From Planctomycetota bacterium (GTDB taxonomy: Bacteria > Planctomycetota > Brocadiia > JAJRTI01), in NCBI GenBank assembly GCA_024278415.1, contig JAJRTI010000744.1:1-13715 (forward strand): a DNA stretch of 13,715 bases. Reading direction: 5' to 3'. A program made the position numbers and the translations under genes. Shown piece by piece: positions 1 through 8,614 of this stretch; position 1 is the first letter of the stretch, and each line of letters begins with the position of its first letter. The notes beneath the pieces are model-generated. The model worked only from the letters and a program-made list of their open reading frames with translations. It did no database searches and had not been told where the DNA came from.

Positions 1-530
1 GGCCTGCGGCCGCAACCCTGGGCTAGAAGCCGGAAGCCCGTTGGGCTTCCAAACAGCGTTGCGTCAAGCGGAAATGCTGTCCATCGAACTCGCGCACGTT
101 CATGGGGCCAACGGCTGTTGCAATCGGCTGAAGTGTTACCGAAACTGAAACTCCAGAATGCAACGCGTAGGGATACGTACAATCAGACCTACACCCGAAG
201 ATATCGAAGTTTCTTTGCACTTTTCACCAGGCGACCTGCGTCAGTCGCGTGATAGCAGCTTCTTCGCGGTGGCCGTGGGCATGGGAATCTGAGATCCCAA
301 GGAGGCAATGCCGCGCCGCTGACGTGCGCAAATAGCGTTCGACACCCGCGGGGCGGCTCCGCCATCCGTGGAATTCCTCCGATCTCTTTGGCTGCGGCCA
401 GAAGCCGTGCTAGGCAATCTGCGGATGATCTCTTGATTGGGTTGCGGGGGAAGCCCGCTTGGTGGATTAGGGATGAGGGATCAGAAGTGGCCTCCGCATT
501 CCTCGCGACGCGTCCCACCCCAAGCGCCCG
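1..530. other. non-coding 3' flank with repeat-like left edge
   Basis: I find no convincing gene in this stretch. It lies downstream of the lyase gene. The open frames here are short, start with GTG or at unsupported Met codons, lack Shine-Dalgarno sites and have low-complexity, Arg/Pro/Ser-rich translations. Visible structure: a perfect 8-bp hairpin at 32-50, a 5-bp GC hairpin (444-448 with 454-458, loop 449-453), and a GC-rich left edge with GGCC at both 1-4 and 8-11 followed by GCAACCCTGGGCT. No hairpin here is followed by a T-run on either strand, so no classical terminator for the lyase gene is seen. The left end looks like the beginning of a dispersed repeat continuing outside the window, which is inference. 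Confidence 0.5.
32..50. repeat. perfect 8-bp inverted repeat, 3-nt loop
   Basis: GGAAGCCC (32-39) and GGGCTTCC (43-50) are exact reverse complements separated by GTT. The stem is strong, but neither strand has a T-run after it, so an intrinsic terminator is not supported. It could be a fold within a dispersed repeat or the end of a structured RNA. The hairpin is directly visible; its role is unknown. Confidence 0.6.
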
Positions 531-3500
531 TCAGAACCCCACTTCCGTGATGCTATTCCACAGGTTGCTCGTGTTGCCGTAGCAGGTGATTCGGACGTGT
601 CGGGCGGTTTCGGGCTTCTTCAGCGTGTACGCCTCCAGCTTGGCGCTCTTGCCGTTGGACTGGCCCTCGAAGATGTCGCGCCACTTGAGGCCGTCGCTGG
701 AGACGCTGATCTTGAAGCGCGTCCGGCGCTTGTCGCCGTTGTACCAGGCGATGCGGACCGCGGCGATCTGCCGCGGCTTGCCGAAGTCGAACGCGATCCA
801 CTCTTCCGAGCCGTTCGCAGACCATCGGGTCTCAAGGTCTCCGTCCAGCACGTTCTTGGGCGCGTTGCCATCGTCCCGGCTCGCGGTGACGGTGATGCCG
901 CGAACGATCGCCGGCTTGGGCTTGCGATGCCGCTTCGCCGTGCCGCCGCGTGGGACCTTGTGCAGAAAGCGGACGAGATAGACCGACGCCGCGCCGCGCG
1001 GCTTGCCGGTCACGGTGATTCGGGTCGTGCCGGGAACAGCGGCCGCGGCTTCGATGTTCACGTCGCTCCCCGCGTCCGCTTTCGCCTCGACCACGGGTGG
1101 CGACTTCGTGTCTTTGGGCAGCGTCACCGTGTACGTGAACACCCTGGGCGAGAAACCGGATAACGGCGCTTCGTCTACGGTGACGCCGGAGAGGCTGGGG
1201 GACTTGGCGGCATCCAATTTCCAGGAGTCGAGCGGGATCACTGCCGGCAACGCGGCCGGCGCGGGCTCGAAGTCGTACGCGGGCACAAAGAGCGCGGCGA
1301 TGGTGACATCCTTGGTCTTCGGCAGATGCACCGCGAGCTTCTTCATGCCCTTGTTCGGATTCTGGATGTCCGGGTTCGGCGACGTGGGCAGCGGCTTGGC
1401 GTCCATGACCACGAACTTCGCATTGGCTGGCGCGAGCAGGTAGGCGTAGCACTTCTTGCCGTTCCGTTCGAGGATCGCCCGGCGCCCGTCCTTGGACACC
1501 GCGCACGCCATCCCCACATCGGAGTGGGCGAACCACCAGATGTCATTCGCTTTGAGCCCCTTGATCTCGTCTTGCACGAGAAACGCGCGACGGTACTTGA
1601 AGAGCCGATACCCGCGCTTGACGGACACCGCGTAGCGGGGATACGCGTGGGTGAGGTCGGCGATGGCGAACACATCCTTGGGCGACGACTCGAAGCGCAC
1701 GATCTTGGATCGGCCTCTGGGGTCTTGGCAGTATCCCTTGCCGGGATCGAAGACGAGCGTGTTGTGGCCTTCCTCGCGGATACGATAGAAGCTCCACCTG
1801 GGTAGGTGGTTCTGGTGCCTGAGATACGTCTGCCGCTCCGTGCCGAGGTCGATGAACCATTTTTCGCCAAGGCCGTAGAAGATGAAGCTGCCCAAATCCT
1901 GATGCGCGTGCGCGACTCCGTTCCTGCCGCATTTCACGCCCGCGAAGAGCGCGTTGCGGTCCGTCCACGAGCTGCGCATGGTCGCGACCTCGGTCTCGCG
2001 GAAATACTTGTCGAGCTTCACGTCTTGGATCGCGAGGTCGCTCTTGAAGGGCTGGTAGTAGAGGATGTCGTAGAGCGACCCGCGGGAATGCTCTTCCTGG
2101 AAGCGCAGGTAAAGCGGGTTGTGGAAGCGCGCGGCCAGATAGAAGAAGCCCCAGTGTTGGTACGTGCCGCGGCCGGAGCCTGAGTCCGCGAAGTTGTAGA
2201 TGCTGCCGAGGGGGCTCGTCAGGTAAATGGGAAAGTCGCCGGCCATGGCGAAGCCCGTTCCCTTCAGCGCGTTCACGAACCCAAAGTCTGTGCCGAACGC
2301 GGTTTCGAGCCCGCGCAGATACGCGAGGAAGTAGCGCATGGAGTAGCCCCAGTAGCCCACGCCTTCCCACCACGCGCCATCGGGTTCGAAGTGCGGGAGC
2401 GGGATCTGGATGTACTGGAAGGCCGCGTGGAGAATCTCGCCGCACTCCTTGGGCATCTCGTCGAGCAGAGCCATCGCAGCCAGCGACGAGCCGCCGTTGC
2501 ACACGAAGTTCCAGTTGTTCGTCACCTTGCGCCAGCCTTGCATGCCTTCCGCCGGCAGGCCCATGTACGCCGCGTACGAGAGCCGAAGCCCATGCCGCCA
2601 TATGCCGTCGCGGATCGTCTTGCGCTGGGCCTCGGTTAGGCCGTTGTAGAACCAGTCGTACCCGATGCCCATCGCGTGCATCATCTCCGCGGTGTCGAGG
2701 TAGTGGCGCGGGTTCCAGTCTTTGAAGGCCACGACCGCGGCCATCTCCTTCCACGCGCGGTCGAGCCACTTGCGGTCGCCGGTCATGCGGTACATGAAGC
2801 CCCAGTGATACATGCGGTCGCATTCGTCGCGTGAAACGGACAGGAGCCGGCGGCCGTCGGGCAGCTCGTACTTGCGCACCGGCCGGCGATAGAGGCTCTC
2901 CGCCCGGCGCTTCGCGTTCCCATACCACGCCTGGCCGCGCGGGTCGGTCGTGACGAACTTCTTGATCCGTGGCAGATCCTCGTCGAGCAGAATCAGCCGC
3001 GGATGGTCTCGCCGTAGTTTGGCGAGGAAGCCTCCCATGGCCGGCTCTTGGACGTACTTCTGCACCTTGATCGTCGGCCGATAAGGCTTGTCGCTGAAGG
3101 AGAAGTCGAGCGCGTCGAGCACCCACACCGATTCGTCGGTCGGCTTCTGGTTCCATCCGCTCGCAGTGAATCGAATGCGGTCGATCTTGTGCCACCCTGC
3201 CGGCGACCGCGTGCGGCCAAAGGACTGGAAGTGGAACTCGAGGCGCTTCCAGCCGGTCCAGTCCACCTTGACCTTCTTCGAGAAGTAGGCGAAGACTCCC
3301 TTCTGGCGCCTCGACTCGATGATGATCATGAACGTCTCGCGGCCGGCGAGGTTGGAGTGGAGCCAGAAGGACATGGTGTTGAACGCGGACAGATCGCGGG
3401 GCGCTTTCAAGCACTCCATGGAGCTGTTTTGGGTGTGCTTGTCCCATCGCAGGGCCGCGTCGCCGGACTTCTTGGGCTCGGCGACGAGCGTGCCCCCGCG

Positions 3501-3656
3501 CCAGAGCGCGGCATCCTCGAAGCCCAGGGCATTCTTGATGTCGTCAGACCACGCCTGCTTTGCTTTCTCCGCCGCGGCCTTGGAGGCCGGGCTCCCAAAG
3601 CCCGCGCCGCAGGACGCGGTGAACACAATGGCAACGCATGCATACGGAAAGCGCAT
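531..3656 (-). CDS. secreted heparinase II/III-type polysaccharide lyase with cadherin-like and F5/8 type C domains
   Basis: A 1041-residue exported protein, probably a uronate-polysaccharide lyase. Residues 1-24 form a signal peptide. Residues 35-190 look like a beta-sandwich carbohydrate-binding module. Residues 215-800 are a heparinase II/III-like alpha/alpha toroid plus beta-sandwich. Residues 815-900 resemble a cadherin-like beta-sandwich (LSGVTVDEAPLSGFSP), and 915-1041 an F5/8 type C (discoidin) domain. Expected active-site features are present: NNWNFVCNG (380-388), GVGYWGY (432-438, candidate catalytic Tyr435), HAHQDLGSF (583-591), Asp603 in FIDLG, and His631 in EEGHNTL. By homology to Pedobacter heparinase II, His583 would be catalytic and His585, Asp603 and His631 would bind zinc. 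The ATG at 3656 is chosen because AAGGAG lies 6 nt upstream and a signal peptide follows at once; an upstream in-frame ATG would add 35 unlikely residues. Last gene of the four-gene block, 55 bp after its neighbour. Substrate (alginate, heparinoid or other) cannot be told from sequence. Confidence 0.88.
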   Translation of the reverse strand: MRFPYACVAIVFTASCGAGFGSPASKAAAEKAKQAWSDDIKNALGFEDAALWRGGTLVAEPKKSGDAALRWDKHTQNSSMECLKAPRDLSAFNTMSFWLHSNLAGRETFMIIIESRRQKGVFAYFSKKVKVDWTGWKRLEFHFQSFGRTRSPAGWHKIDRIRFTASGWNQKPTDESVWVLDALDFSFSDKPYRPTIKVQKYVQEPAMGGFLAKLRRDHPRLILLDEDLPRIKKFVTTDPRGQAWYGNAKRRAESLYRRPVRKYELPDGRRLLSVSRDECDRMYHWGFMYRMTGDRKWLDRAWKEMAAVVAFKDWNPRHYLDTAEMMHAMGIGYDWFYNGLTEAQRKTIRDGIWRHGLRLSYAAYMGLPAEGMQGWRKVTNNWNFVCNGGSSLAAMALLDEMPKECGEILHAAFQYIQIPLPHFEPDGAWWEGVGYWGYSMRYFLAYLRGLETAFGTDFGFVNALKGTGFAMAGDFPIYLTSPLGSIYNFADSGSGRGTYQHWGFFYLAARFHNPLYLRFQEEHSRGSLYDILYYQPFKSDLAIQDVKLDKYFRETEVATMRSSWTDRNALFAGVKCGRNGVAHAHQDLGSFIFYGLGEKWFIDLGTERQTYLRHQNHLPRWSFYRIREEGHNTLVFDPGKGYCQDPRGRSKIVRFESSPKDVFAIADLTHAYPRYAVSVKRGYRLFKYRRAFLVQDEIKGLKANDIWWFAHSDVGMACAVSKDGRRAILERNGKKCYAYLLAPANAKFVVMDAKPLPTSPNPDIQNPNKGMKKLAVHLPKTKDVTIAALFVPAYDFEPAPAALPAVIPLDSWKLDAAKSPSLSGVTVDEAPLSGFSPRVFTYTVTLPKDTKSPPVVEAKADAGSDVNIEAAAAVPGTTRITVTGKPRGAASVYLVRFLHKVPRGGTAKRHRKPKPAIVRGITVTASRDDGNAPKNVLDGDLETRWSANGSEEWIAFDFGKPRQIAAVRIAWYNGDKRRTRFKISVSSDGLKWRDIFEGQSNGKSAKLEAYTLKKPETARHVRITCYGNTSNLWNSITEVGF

Positions 3657-3662
3657 GGGGGA

Positions 3663-3668
3663 CTCCTT
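3663..3668 (-). promoter_or_regulatory. Shine-Dalgarno site of the lyase gene
   Basis: AAGGAG on the minus strand, 6 nt before the ATG at 3656. It decides the start in favour of the signal-peptide Met rather than the ATG at 3761, which would lie inside or upstream of this site. Confidence 0.85.
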
Positions 3669-3711
3669 GATGTCTGTCAGCAGTAGTTTCCGTCCCAACC
3701 CGCTTGCTGCA

Positions 3712-6540
3712 TCACTTCCCGGCCACCACCAGCACACTCGTGCTCTTGGCAGGAATGGCAAGGGACACGGTGAGGCTCCGCGGCCCGGGCTGGAGGCCTT
3801 TCACTTCGCCGCAGAGAAGCGTTTCGACTCGCAGATCGGACGGGTTCAGACGCAGCGCGGCCGCGTTGATCTTTGCCGAGCACACGGCCGGTTTGTCGGC
3901 CGCGTTTGCGAGCGTGAAGTAGAGCGGCAAGCGCCCCTGGCCTCCGAAGCGTTCGATCCGCACCGCGGGATGATCGACTGCGGCAAACGTGACCGGCTCC
4001 CAGCCGGCTTCGGCCAGGCGGCGAATGGCCGGCACATATCTCTTGTAGAGCGCGCGCAGCTCGGGCTCCGACGCGAACTTGCTGCGCCCGCCGTACCCGC
4101 CGGGGAAGAAGCCAAACCGCACGTGCTGCCGAATCCACGGCTCGGTGTAGTGCTCAGGCTTCACCGGCAACGTCACCACCGGCTTGTGATACGCCAGCGT
4201 GCGCGCGGCCGCGCCAACGCGCTCGATGCCCCATTCGTATCCGTGCATGTCGAGCAGCGTCGCGGCGAACGGGAACGGCAGCTTGCCCATGTTGGCCATG
4301 ACGTATTTCCCCTGCTTGCGCATGTCGCCGGCGAGCGCCTCGACCCATTCGTAAAGCGCGAAGTCGCCGATCTGCACGGGCCGGCAATCGGGCCGGCTGA
4401 ACGTGAGCGGATAGTCCACGTATGCGAAGTGCTCGCGGCGGAAGTTGAGCGAGTACGCGTTCACAAAGTAGTTGTCCAGCCCCACGCCGTCGAGTTCGCC
4501 GCCCTTGCTGCGATACCCAGCGAACGCGCGGCCGAGGATTTCGGTGAGCAGGAACCGGCCGTATCCGCCCGGGATGTCGGGGTCGGGATTGCAGAACAAC
4601 CGGCCCGTCCACCAGTTGGCCGGCCCCCAGCCTTTGCGGTTGATGACGTAGCCGATGATGAAGTTGCCGGCCGCGTCGTACGCCGCGGATGTTCTAACGG
4701 CCTTCACGCACCGCCTCAGGTAGTCGGACGCGGCCTCCCGCCCCCGCGCGTGCTCGATGCCTTCGTAGCGGCGCCGGCCGGTCGCCTTCGCGGGACGGCT
4801 CAGCACAAACGCGCGCGGGTCGCGTGCGGTCAGGTATGCCTCGAAGACCTTCTGGCACGTCGCAGTGTCCGGCTTCTTGGGGAACGCTCCCAAGTCGGCA
4901 AAGTAGCGCACGGAGTCGTTGTAGAGGAACGAGAATACGCCGATCTTGTCGTCGTACGCGACGGCCGACGCGCCGCCCGGCCCCCAATGGTACAGAAACC
5001 CGAAGTCCGCGAGGTCGCGGATGCTTTTCAGCGAACTCCAACACACCCATCCGCCGTCGCGCTTCATGCGGTTCTCGACGAGTTTGGGGAAGATGCCGTA
5101 GTACTTCTTCGCGGCCGCTCGCAGCCCCCAGCGGCCGTCGTGCGTGTAGATCACAAGCGAGAAGCGGGCGCGTTGCGGAAACTCTCGGGTCGCCGGCGTG
5201 AGCGCGAAATCGAACGCCGTGTAGAGCTGCCCAGTCGCCGCGTTGTACGCGATGCGGTTGACGCACGGCTTGTCCAACGGAATGCCAATCGCTAGCCCCG
5301 CGGCGCCGCCGACGCAGCCGAAGGGGTAAATGGAGTTCCGACCGTTCGCGCCCGCGGGGCATCGGTTGTAGCTGTAATACTCCGCGGCGCCGCGGATGGG
5401 CCGGGTGTGGTCGATGTCGTCCCACCACACGAGGTCCCGCGGCGCGATGGGCAGGGCGAAGTAGAGGCTAATCGCGCGGTCCTTGCCCGTCGTGTCCGTG
5501 ATGAAGCCGTCGATGGCGATGTGGTCGGCCTTGGCGGTGACCGTTGCGTCGAGGGCCACGCCCATGCCTGGGAACTGGCCCTTTTGGCGAAGGCCGGCGG
5601 CCGTGCGTTCGAACGCGCTGCTCACTGGGACCAGCTCAGGCCCGCCGGCCGCATCCCTGGCGAAGAAGCCCGCGAGCGGCAGAGCTTTCCGCGGCGCCAC
5701 GTCCTTGCCATCGAGGCGCACCGCGGCGATTTGGCCCGCCGCGCTGAACCCGACCGCGAGGCCGTCTTCCGTCTTCACCACCTGCGCCACAGGCGGCCGG
5801 CTCGCGAGCGCGAGCGGGCCGCTCGGCGTTCGTTGCAGATCGAATCGGGCGATGCCCGGCCCGCCTGCGAAGTATTCCAGATCGGTTTCGGTGATCGGGC
5901 GCTCGGCGATGTAGGGGGGAATCGAAGGGGGAAACAGGATGCCCTGATCTTCGGCCAGCTCCAACTCCATGCGCCAGGCCGCGGCGTCCTTGCCCTTCCC
6001 CACCGGCAGAAGTATCTCGACGGGCTTGTAAAGCGGCAATGTCTGCTCTTTCACGAGCGCGCCGTCGCCGTCGTAGATCGCGACCTTGCCCGGCTCGCCG
6101 TGCATCTTGAGAGTAAACGCGGTCGTTCCTTTGGGCACGTAAAAGAACAGCGGCCGCGCATGCCGGATGATGTTCAACCGGCGGCCGTCGGAGATGTCCA
6201 CGGCCCATTGCCTCACGCTCGGCTCGATCGCGAACGCGTTCATGCCGGGATCCACGTGGATCGAATACGTCCCGGACACGCGGGCCGCGAAACGGATGGT
6301 CTTCTCGCGGTCCACGAGCACGATCCCCTTCTCCAGCAGCTTGCCGAAAGGGCCGAGCAGGGTGTACGCCGCGTTGTCCGCATAGCCAACGCTGGCGCGC
6401 AGGCAACGCACCTTCAATGCGACGGGTTCGCCCTTCTTGGCGTAGAACGCGATCGTGTGCTGCTTGCGGAAATGCGTGGGCTCCGACGCAGCCGCGGAAA
6501 TCGAGAGCAACAGGAGGCCGAGAAAAATGTTCTTTAGCAT
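3712..6540 (-). CDS. secreted unclassified glycosidase-like protein (942 aa)
   Basis: An exported protein (signal peptide about 1-18, LGLLLLSISAAAS) that I cannot assign to a named family. Residues 20-200 look like two beta-sandwich domains. Residues 250-480 are strand-rich, with YYSYNRCPAG at 388-397, resembling the N-terminal supersandwich of several retaining glycosidase families. Residues about 500-850 alternate strands and helices as in a TIM barrel. They contain ELDGVGLDNY (682-691), where Asp684 or Asp689 sits at the end of a predicted strand as in clan-D-type glycosidases, then MHGYEWG (765-771, Glu769) and FGFFPGGYGG (809-818). Residues 855-942 form a C-terminal beta-sandwich. The start has GGAGAG 6 nt upstream. 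Third gene of the block, 85 bp after the dual-domain enzyme and 55 bp before the lyase, so a role in the same glycan breakdown is likely. Catalytic activity is inferred, not shown. Confidence 0.72.
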   Translation of the reverse strand: MLKNIFLGLLLLSISAAASEPTHFRKQHTIAFYAKKGEPVALKVRCLRASVGYADNAAYTLLGPFGKLLEKGIVLVDREKTIRFAARVSGTYSIHVDPGMNAFAIEPSVRQWAVDISDGRRLNIIRHARPLFFYVPKGTTAFTLKMHGEPGKVAIYDGDGALVKEQTLPLYKPVEILLPVGKGKDAAAWRMELELAEDQGILFPPSIPPYIAERPITETDLEYFAGGPGIARFDLQRTPSGPLALASRPPVAQVVKTEDGLAVGFSAAGQIAAVRLDGKDVAPRKALPLAGFFARDAAGGPELVPVSSAFERTAAGLRQKGQFPGMGVALDATVTAKADHIAIDGFITDTTGKDRAISLYFALPIAPRDLVWWDDIDHTRPIRGAAEYYSYNRCPAGANGRNSIYPFGCVGGAAGLAIGIPLDKPCVNRIAYNAATGQLYTAFDFALTPATREFPQRARFSLVIYTHDGRWGLRAAAKKYYGIFPKLVENRMKRDGGWVCWSSLKSIRDLADFGFLYHWGPGGASAVAYDDKIGVFSFLYNDSVRYFADLGAFPKKPDTATCQKVFEAYLTARDPRAFVLSRPAKATGRRRYEGIEHARGREAASDYLRRCVKAVRTSAAYDAAGNFIIGYVINRKGWGPANWWTGRLFCNPDPDIPGGYGRFLLTEILGRAFAGYRSKGGELDGVGLDNYFVNAYSLNFRREHFAYVDYPLTFSRPDCRPVQIGDFALYEWVEALAGDMRKQGKYVMANMGKLPFPFAATLLDMHGYEWGIERVGAAARTLAYHKPVVTLPVKPEHYTEPWIRQHVRFGFFPGGYGGRSKFASEPELRALYKRYVPAIRRLAEAGWEPVTFAAVDHPAVRIERFGGQGRLPLYFTLANAADKPAVCSAKINAAALRLNPSDLRVETLLCGEVKGLQPGPRSLTVSLAIPAKSTSVLVVAGK

Positions 6541-6625
6541 GAAGGTCTCTCCGTGTGGATCTATTTGGATTCCCAGGCCGCGGTGCGGATAACGAGCGAC
6601 ACGTCAAGTAGAGCACAAGCGCGTC

Positions 6626-8578
6626 TCACCGCGATGTGAGTTCCTTGAGCTTCGCGTACACGATCGGATCATCGGCCGCGCCCTTGAACTCGAACGGAGC
6701 ATACTGATTGACCGTCTTTAGCATCAGCCCCCACGACGCGCCATGGGCCACGCAGGCTTCCGCCGCGCGTGCCGCGGCGGCGCCCAGTTTGTCGTCCTCG
6801 TTGCACACGATCGGCTTGCTGAACTTGTTGAGCGCGGCAATGCGATCGGGGATCTTGTCGACCGGCGTGCCGTTGAAGTGGACCAGGAGGAAGTCGCTCG
6901 CCTCCACCACGTCGCGGGTGAGCCTGCCATCGCCGATGCCGCTCGCTGAGACCAACAGGCCCGGCGCGGTCTTCTTGGCAAGCCGGATCAGCTCGGCTTC
7001 GCCTTCCGGCGACTTGAGGATCGCATGGTCGAACCCGGGATGGGGGAATTCGTTCGCGATCTCGATCGCCACGTTAGTGAATCCGTTCTGCTGAATCCAT
7101 TGCACTACGTTCACGACGCCGGCGCGGACGGCCGCCGCGTCCCGCAGAATCTGGTCCTGCCGCTGGTAAAAGCACCCCAGGATCACGACCGCGCCCTGCC
7201 GGTCGCACGCTTCGATCACCCGGGCCACGCGCTCCATGTACCCGGGTCGAAGGCTGCCATCGGGATTGAAAGCAGAGTTCACCGCACCCTCGTACCCGGG
7301 AAAACCGCCCTGCAAGCAGATCGTGAACGCGCGCACGCCGTGGGCAACATAGTCCGGCAGGCGGGCGAGGAAGATATCGGTGTTGGCGTCGGGATCAAAA
7401 CCCGGCCGCTTGCGATCCTCGAAGACCGCGTTCACCATCCGCACGTTCATCAGCAGCCCCTCGGCCCGGGAGCCCGGGTAGGTGGCCTTGCCGTTGATGC
7501 TCCATTGACCATCGACAAGCGCGACTCGCGTGCAACGCTTCGGCGCCGGCCGGCTGGCTTCCTTCGTGCGCAATCTCAGCCGCGTCGCCACTTCGCGTAT
7601 GCCGTCGAGGATCTCGCGCTCTTCGGGATCGAGTTGGTCGAACAGCCGATGCTCGCGCATGTCGAAGGAGCGCCGGGGCTTGCTCTCCGGCCGGTCCTTC
7701 TGGTCGCCGTTGTGGAAGCACCACCCCGCCGCGCCGGCGTCGATGGCTTGCCGCAGGTCCGTCAGGAACGCCGCGGCCGGCGGCTCCCATCGCTGCGGAC
7801 GAAACCCGCGGCGGAAGGGCTCTTGGTAGTGGACCGGCACGACTCGGCCGCGCGCGCGCATCTGCGCGAGATACTGGCGCGTCTTGGCCGCGGTCTGACG
7901 CGGCGACCGCCGGTTCCGAGGCCGATGAGGCGAGATGAAGTCCACCTGAATCGTCTCCAAGTACTGGCGCAACTCATCACGCGGGATGTCCCCTGCGTGC
8001 GACGCGGTGATGAGACGATTGGGATCGAGTTGCTTGGCGCGGTCGCGCAGAACCTTGAGGTCCGCGAAGGTCGCGAACCGGCGATCCCGGATGTTGCGCT
8101 CGTTCGCCAGATCGAGATACCAGTTGCGGTGCGGCAGCAGCCCCTCCACGAGCGCGTCCACCGCGCGCTGCATGGACTCGAGCGACTGGAGCCGCGGCGG
8201 ACCCGTGATCCCATTGCCGCGCGACAGCGTGATGTCCACCACGATCCCGCGCCGGTCGCATTCCGCGACCAGTTCCTTCAACCGCGTCATGAACGGCTCG
8301 CGAACTCGGCCCTCGGCATCGACCGCGGACACGTCGTTGTCGAACGCGGCCCAAGTGGCCCACACGCGAATCCAGTTGAGCCCGGCCTGCTGCATGTCGT
8401 CGAGATCGCGGCGGATGAATGCGTCCGACGCTCCAAGCGCGCCGTAGTAGCTGATGCCGAGCAGGAACGTGGGCTCGCGGTTGAGGGTGAACTGATGGCC
8501 TTGGATGCCCAACTCCGTCGCGGCCATGGCAACACCTCCGAGCAGAGTCAGAAGGAATGATGTAGCGATGTCGCGCAT
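6626..8578 (-). CDS. exported protein with two tandem GH5-like (beta/alpha)8 domains
   Basis: A 650-residue protein with a signal peptide (about 1-20, ending VAMAA) followed by two glycosidase-like barrels. Domain 1 (about 22-335) starts FLLGISYYGALG and has NWIRVWATW (68-76), DLANERN (156-162, Glu160 as acid/base) and VHYQEPFRRG (249-258, Glu253 as nucleophile). Domain 2 (about 350-650) has YVAHGVRAFTICLQGG (410-425), IEIANEFPHPGF (505-516, Glu510) and KPIVCNEDDKLG (588-599, Glu594). The Asn-Glu on strand 4 and Glu on strand 7 are hallmarks of clan GH-A, so both halves may be active. The start at 8578 has AGGAG 6 nt upstream; the ATG at 8584 touches that site and is too close. It lies 36 bp after the preceding gene and 85 bp before the next. 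Family and substrate are not determined; the two halves are clearly diverged from each other. Confidence 0.8.
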   Translation of the reverse strand: MRDIATSFLLTLLGGVAMAATELGIQGHQFTLNREPTFLLGISYYGALGASDAFIRRDLDDMQQAGLNWIRVWATWAAFDNDVSAVDAEGRVREPFMTRLKELVAECDRRGIVVDITLSRGNGITGPPRLQSLESMQRAVDALVEGLLPHRNWYLDLANERNIRDRRFATFADLKVLRDRAKQLDPNRLITASHAGDIPRDELRQYLETIQVDFISPHRPRNRRSPRQTAAKTRQYLAQMRARGRVVPVHYQEPFRRGFRPQRWEPPAAAFLTDLRQAIDAGAAGWCFHNGDQKDRPESKPRRSFDMREHRLFDQLDPEEREILDGIREVATRLRLRTKEASRPAPKRCTRVALVDGQWSINGKATYPGSRAEGLLMNVRMVNAVFEDRKRPGFDPDANTDIFLARLPDYVAHGVRAFTICLQGGFPGYEGAVNSAFNPDGSLRPGYMERVARVIEACDRQGAVVILGCFYQRQDQILRDAAAVRAGVVNVVQWIQQNGFTNVAIEIANEFPHPGFDHAILKSPEGEAELIRLAKKTAPGLLVSASGIGDGRLTRDVVEASDFLLVHFNGTPVDKIPDRIAALNKFSKPIVCNEDDKLGAAAARAAEACVAHGASWGLMLKTVNQYAPFEFKGAADDPIVYAKLKELTSR

Positions 8579-8584
8579 GTGCAT

Positions 8585-8589
8585 CTCCT
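8585..8589 (-). promoter_or_regulatory. Shine-Dalgarno site deciding the start of the dual-GH gene
   Basis: AGGAG on the minus strand. Spacing to the ATG at 8578 is 6 nt; to the ATG at 8584 it is zero. This selects the downstream Met, which also begins a clean signal peptide. Confidence 0.75.
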
Positions 8590-8614
8590 GAGGGCCCACG
8601 CGGCCTCGGCGCAT

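Noticed and set aside
444..458. GC hairpin as terminator of the lyase transcript
   Set aside because: Only 5 bp and no T-run on the minus strand; it lies about 70 nt after the stop codon.
189..518. Minus-strand open frame of 109 codons after the lyase gene
   Set aside because: It starts with GTG, has no Shine-Dalgarno site, and its product is Pro/Arg/Ser-rich without a hydrophobic core. A small real gene cannot be fully excluded.
1543..3447. Minus-strand open frame of 634 codons in another frame of the lyase gene
   Set aside because: The lyase frame has clear family motifs throughout; this one is rich in Arg, Pro and His with no motif.
3319..5295. Long plus-strand open frame of 658 codons
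   Set aside because: It lies antisense to two well-supported genes, spans their junction, has no Shine-Dalgarno site and encodes a low-complexity Arg/Ala/Val-rich product typical of GC-rich shadow frames.
7025..8560. Plus-strand open frame of 511 codons
   Set aside because: Fully antisense to the dual-GH gene, whose catalytic motifs are intact; the product has no recognisable motif.
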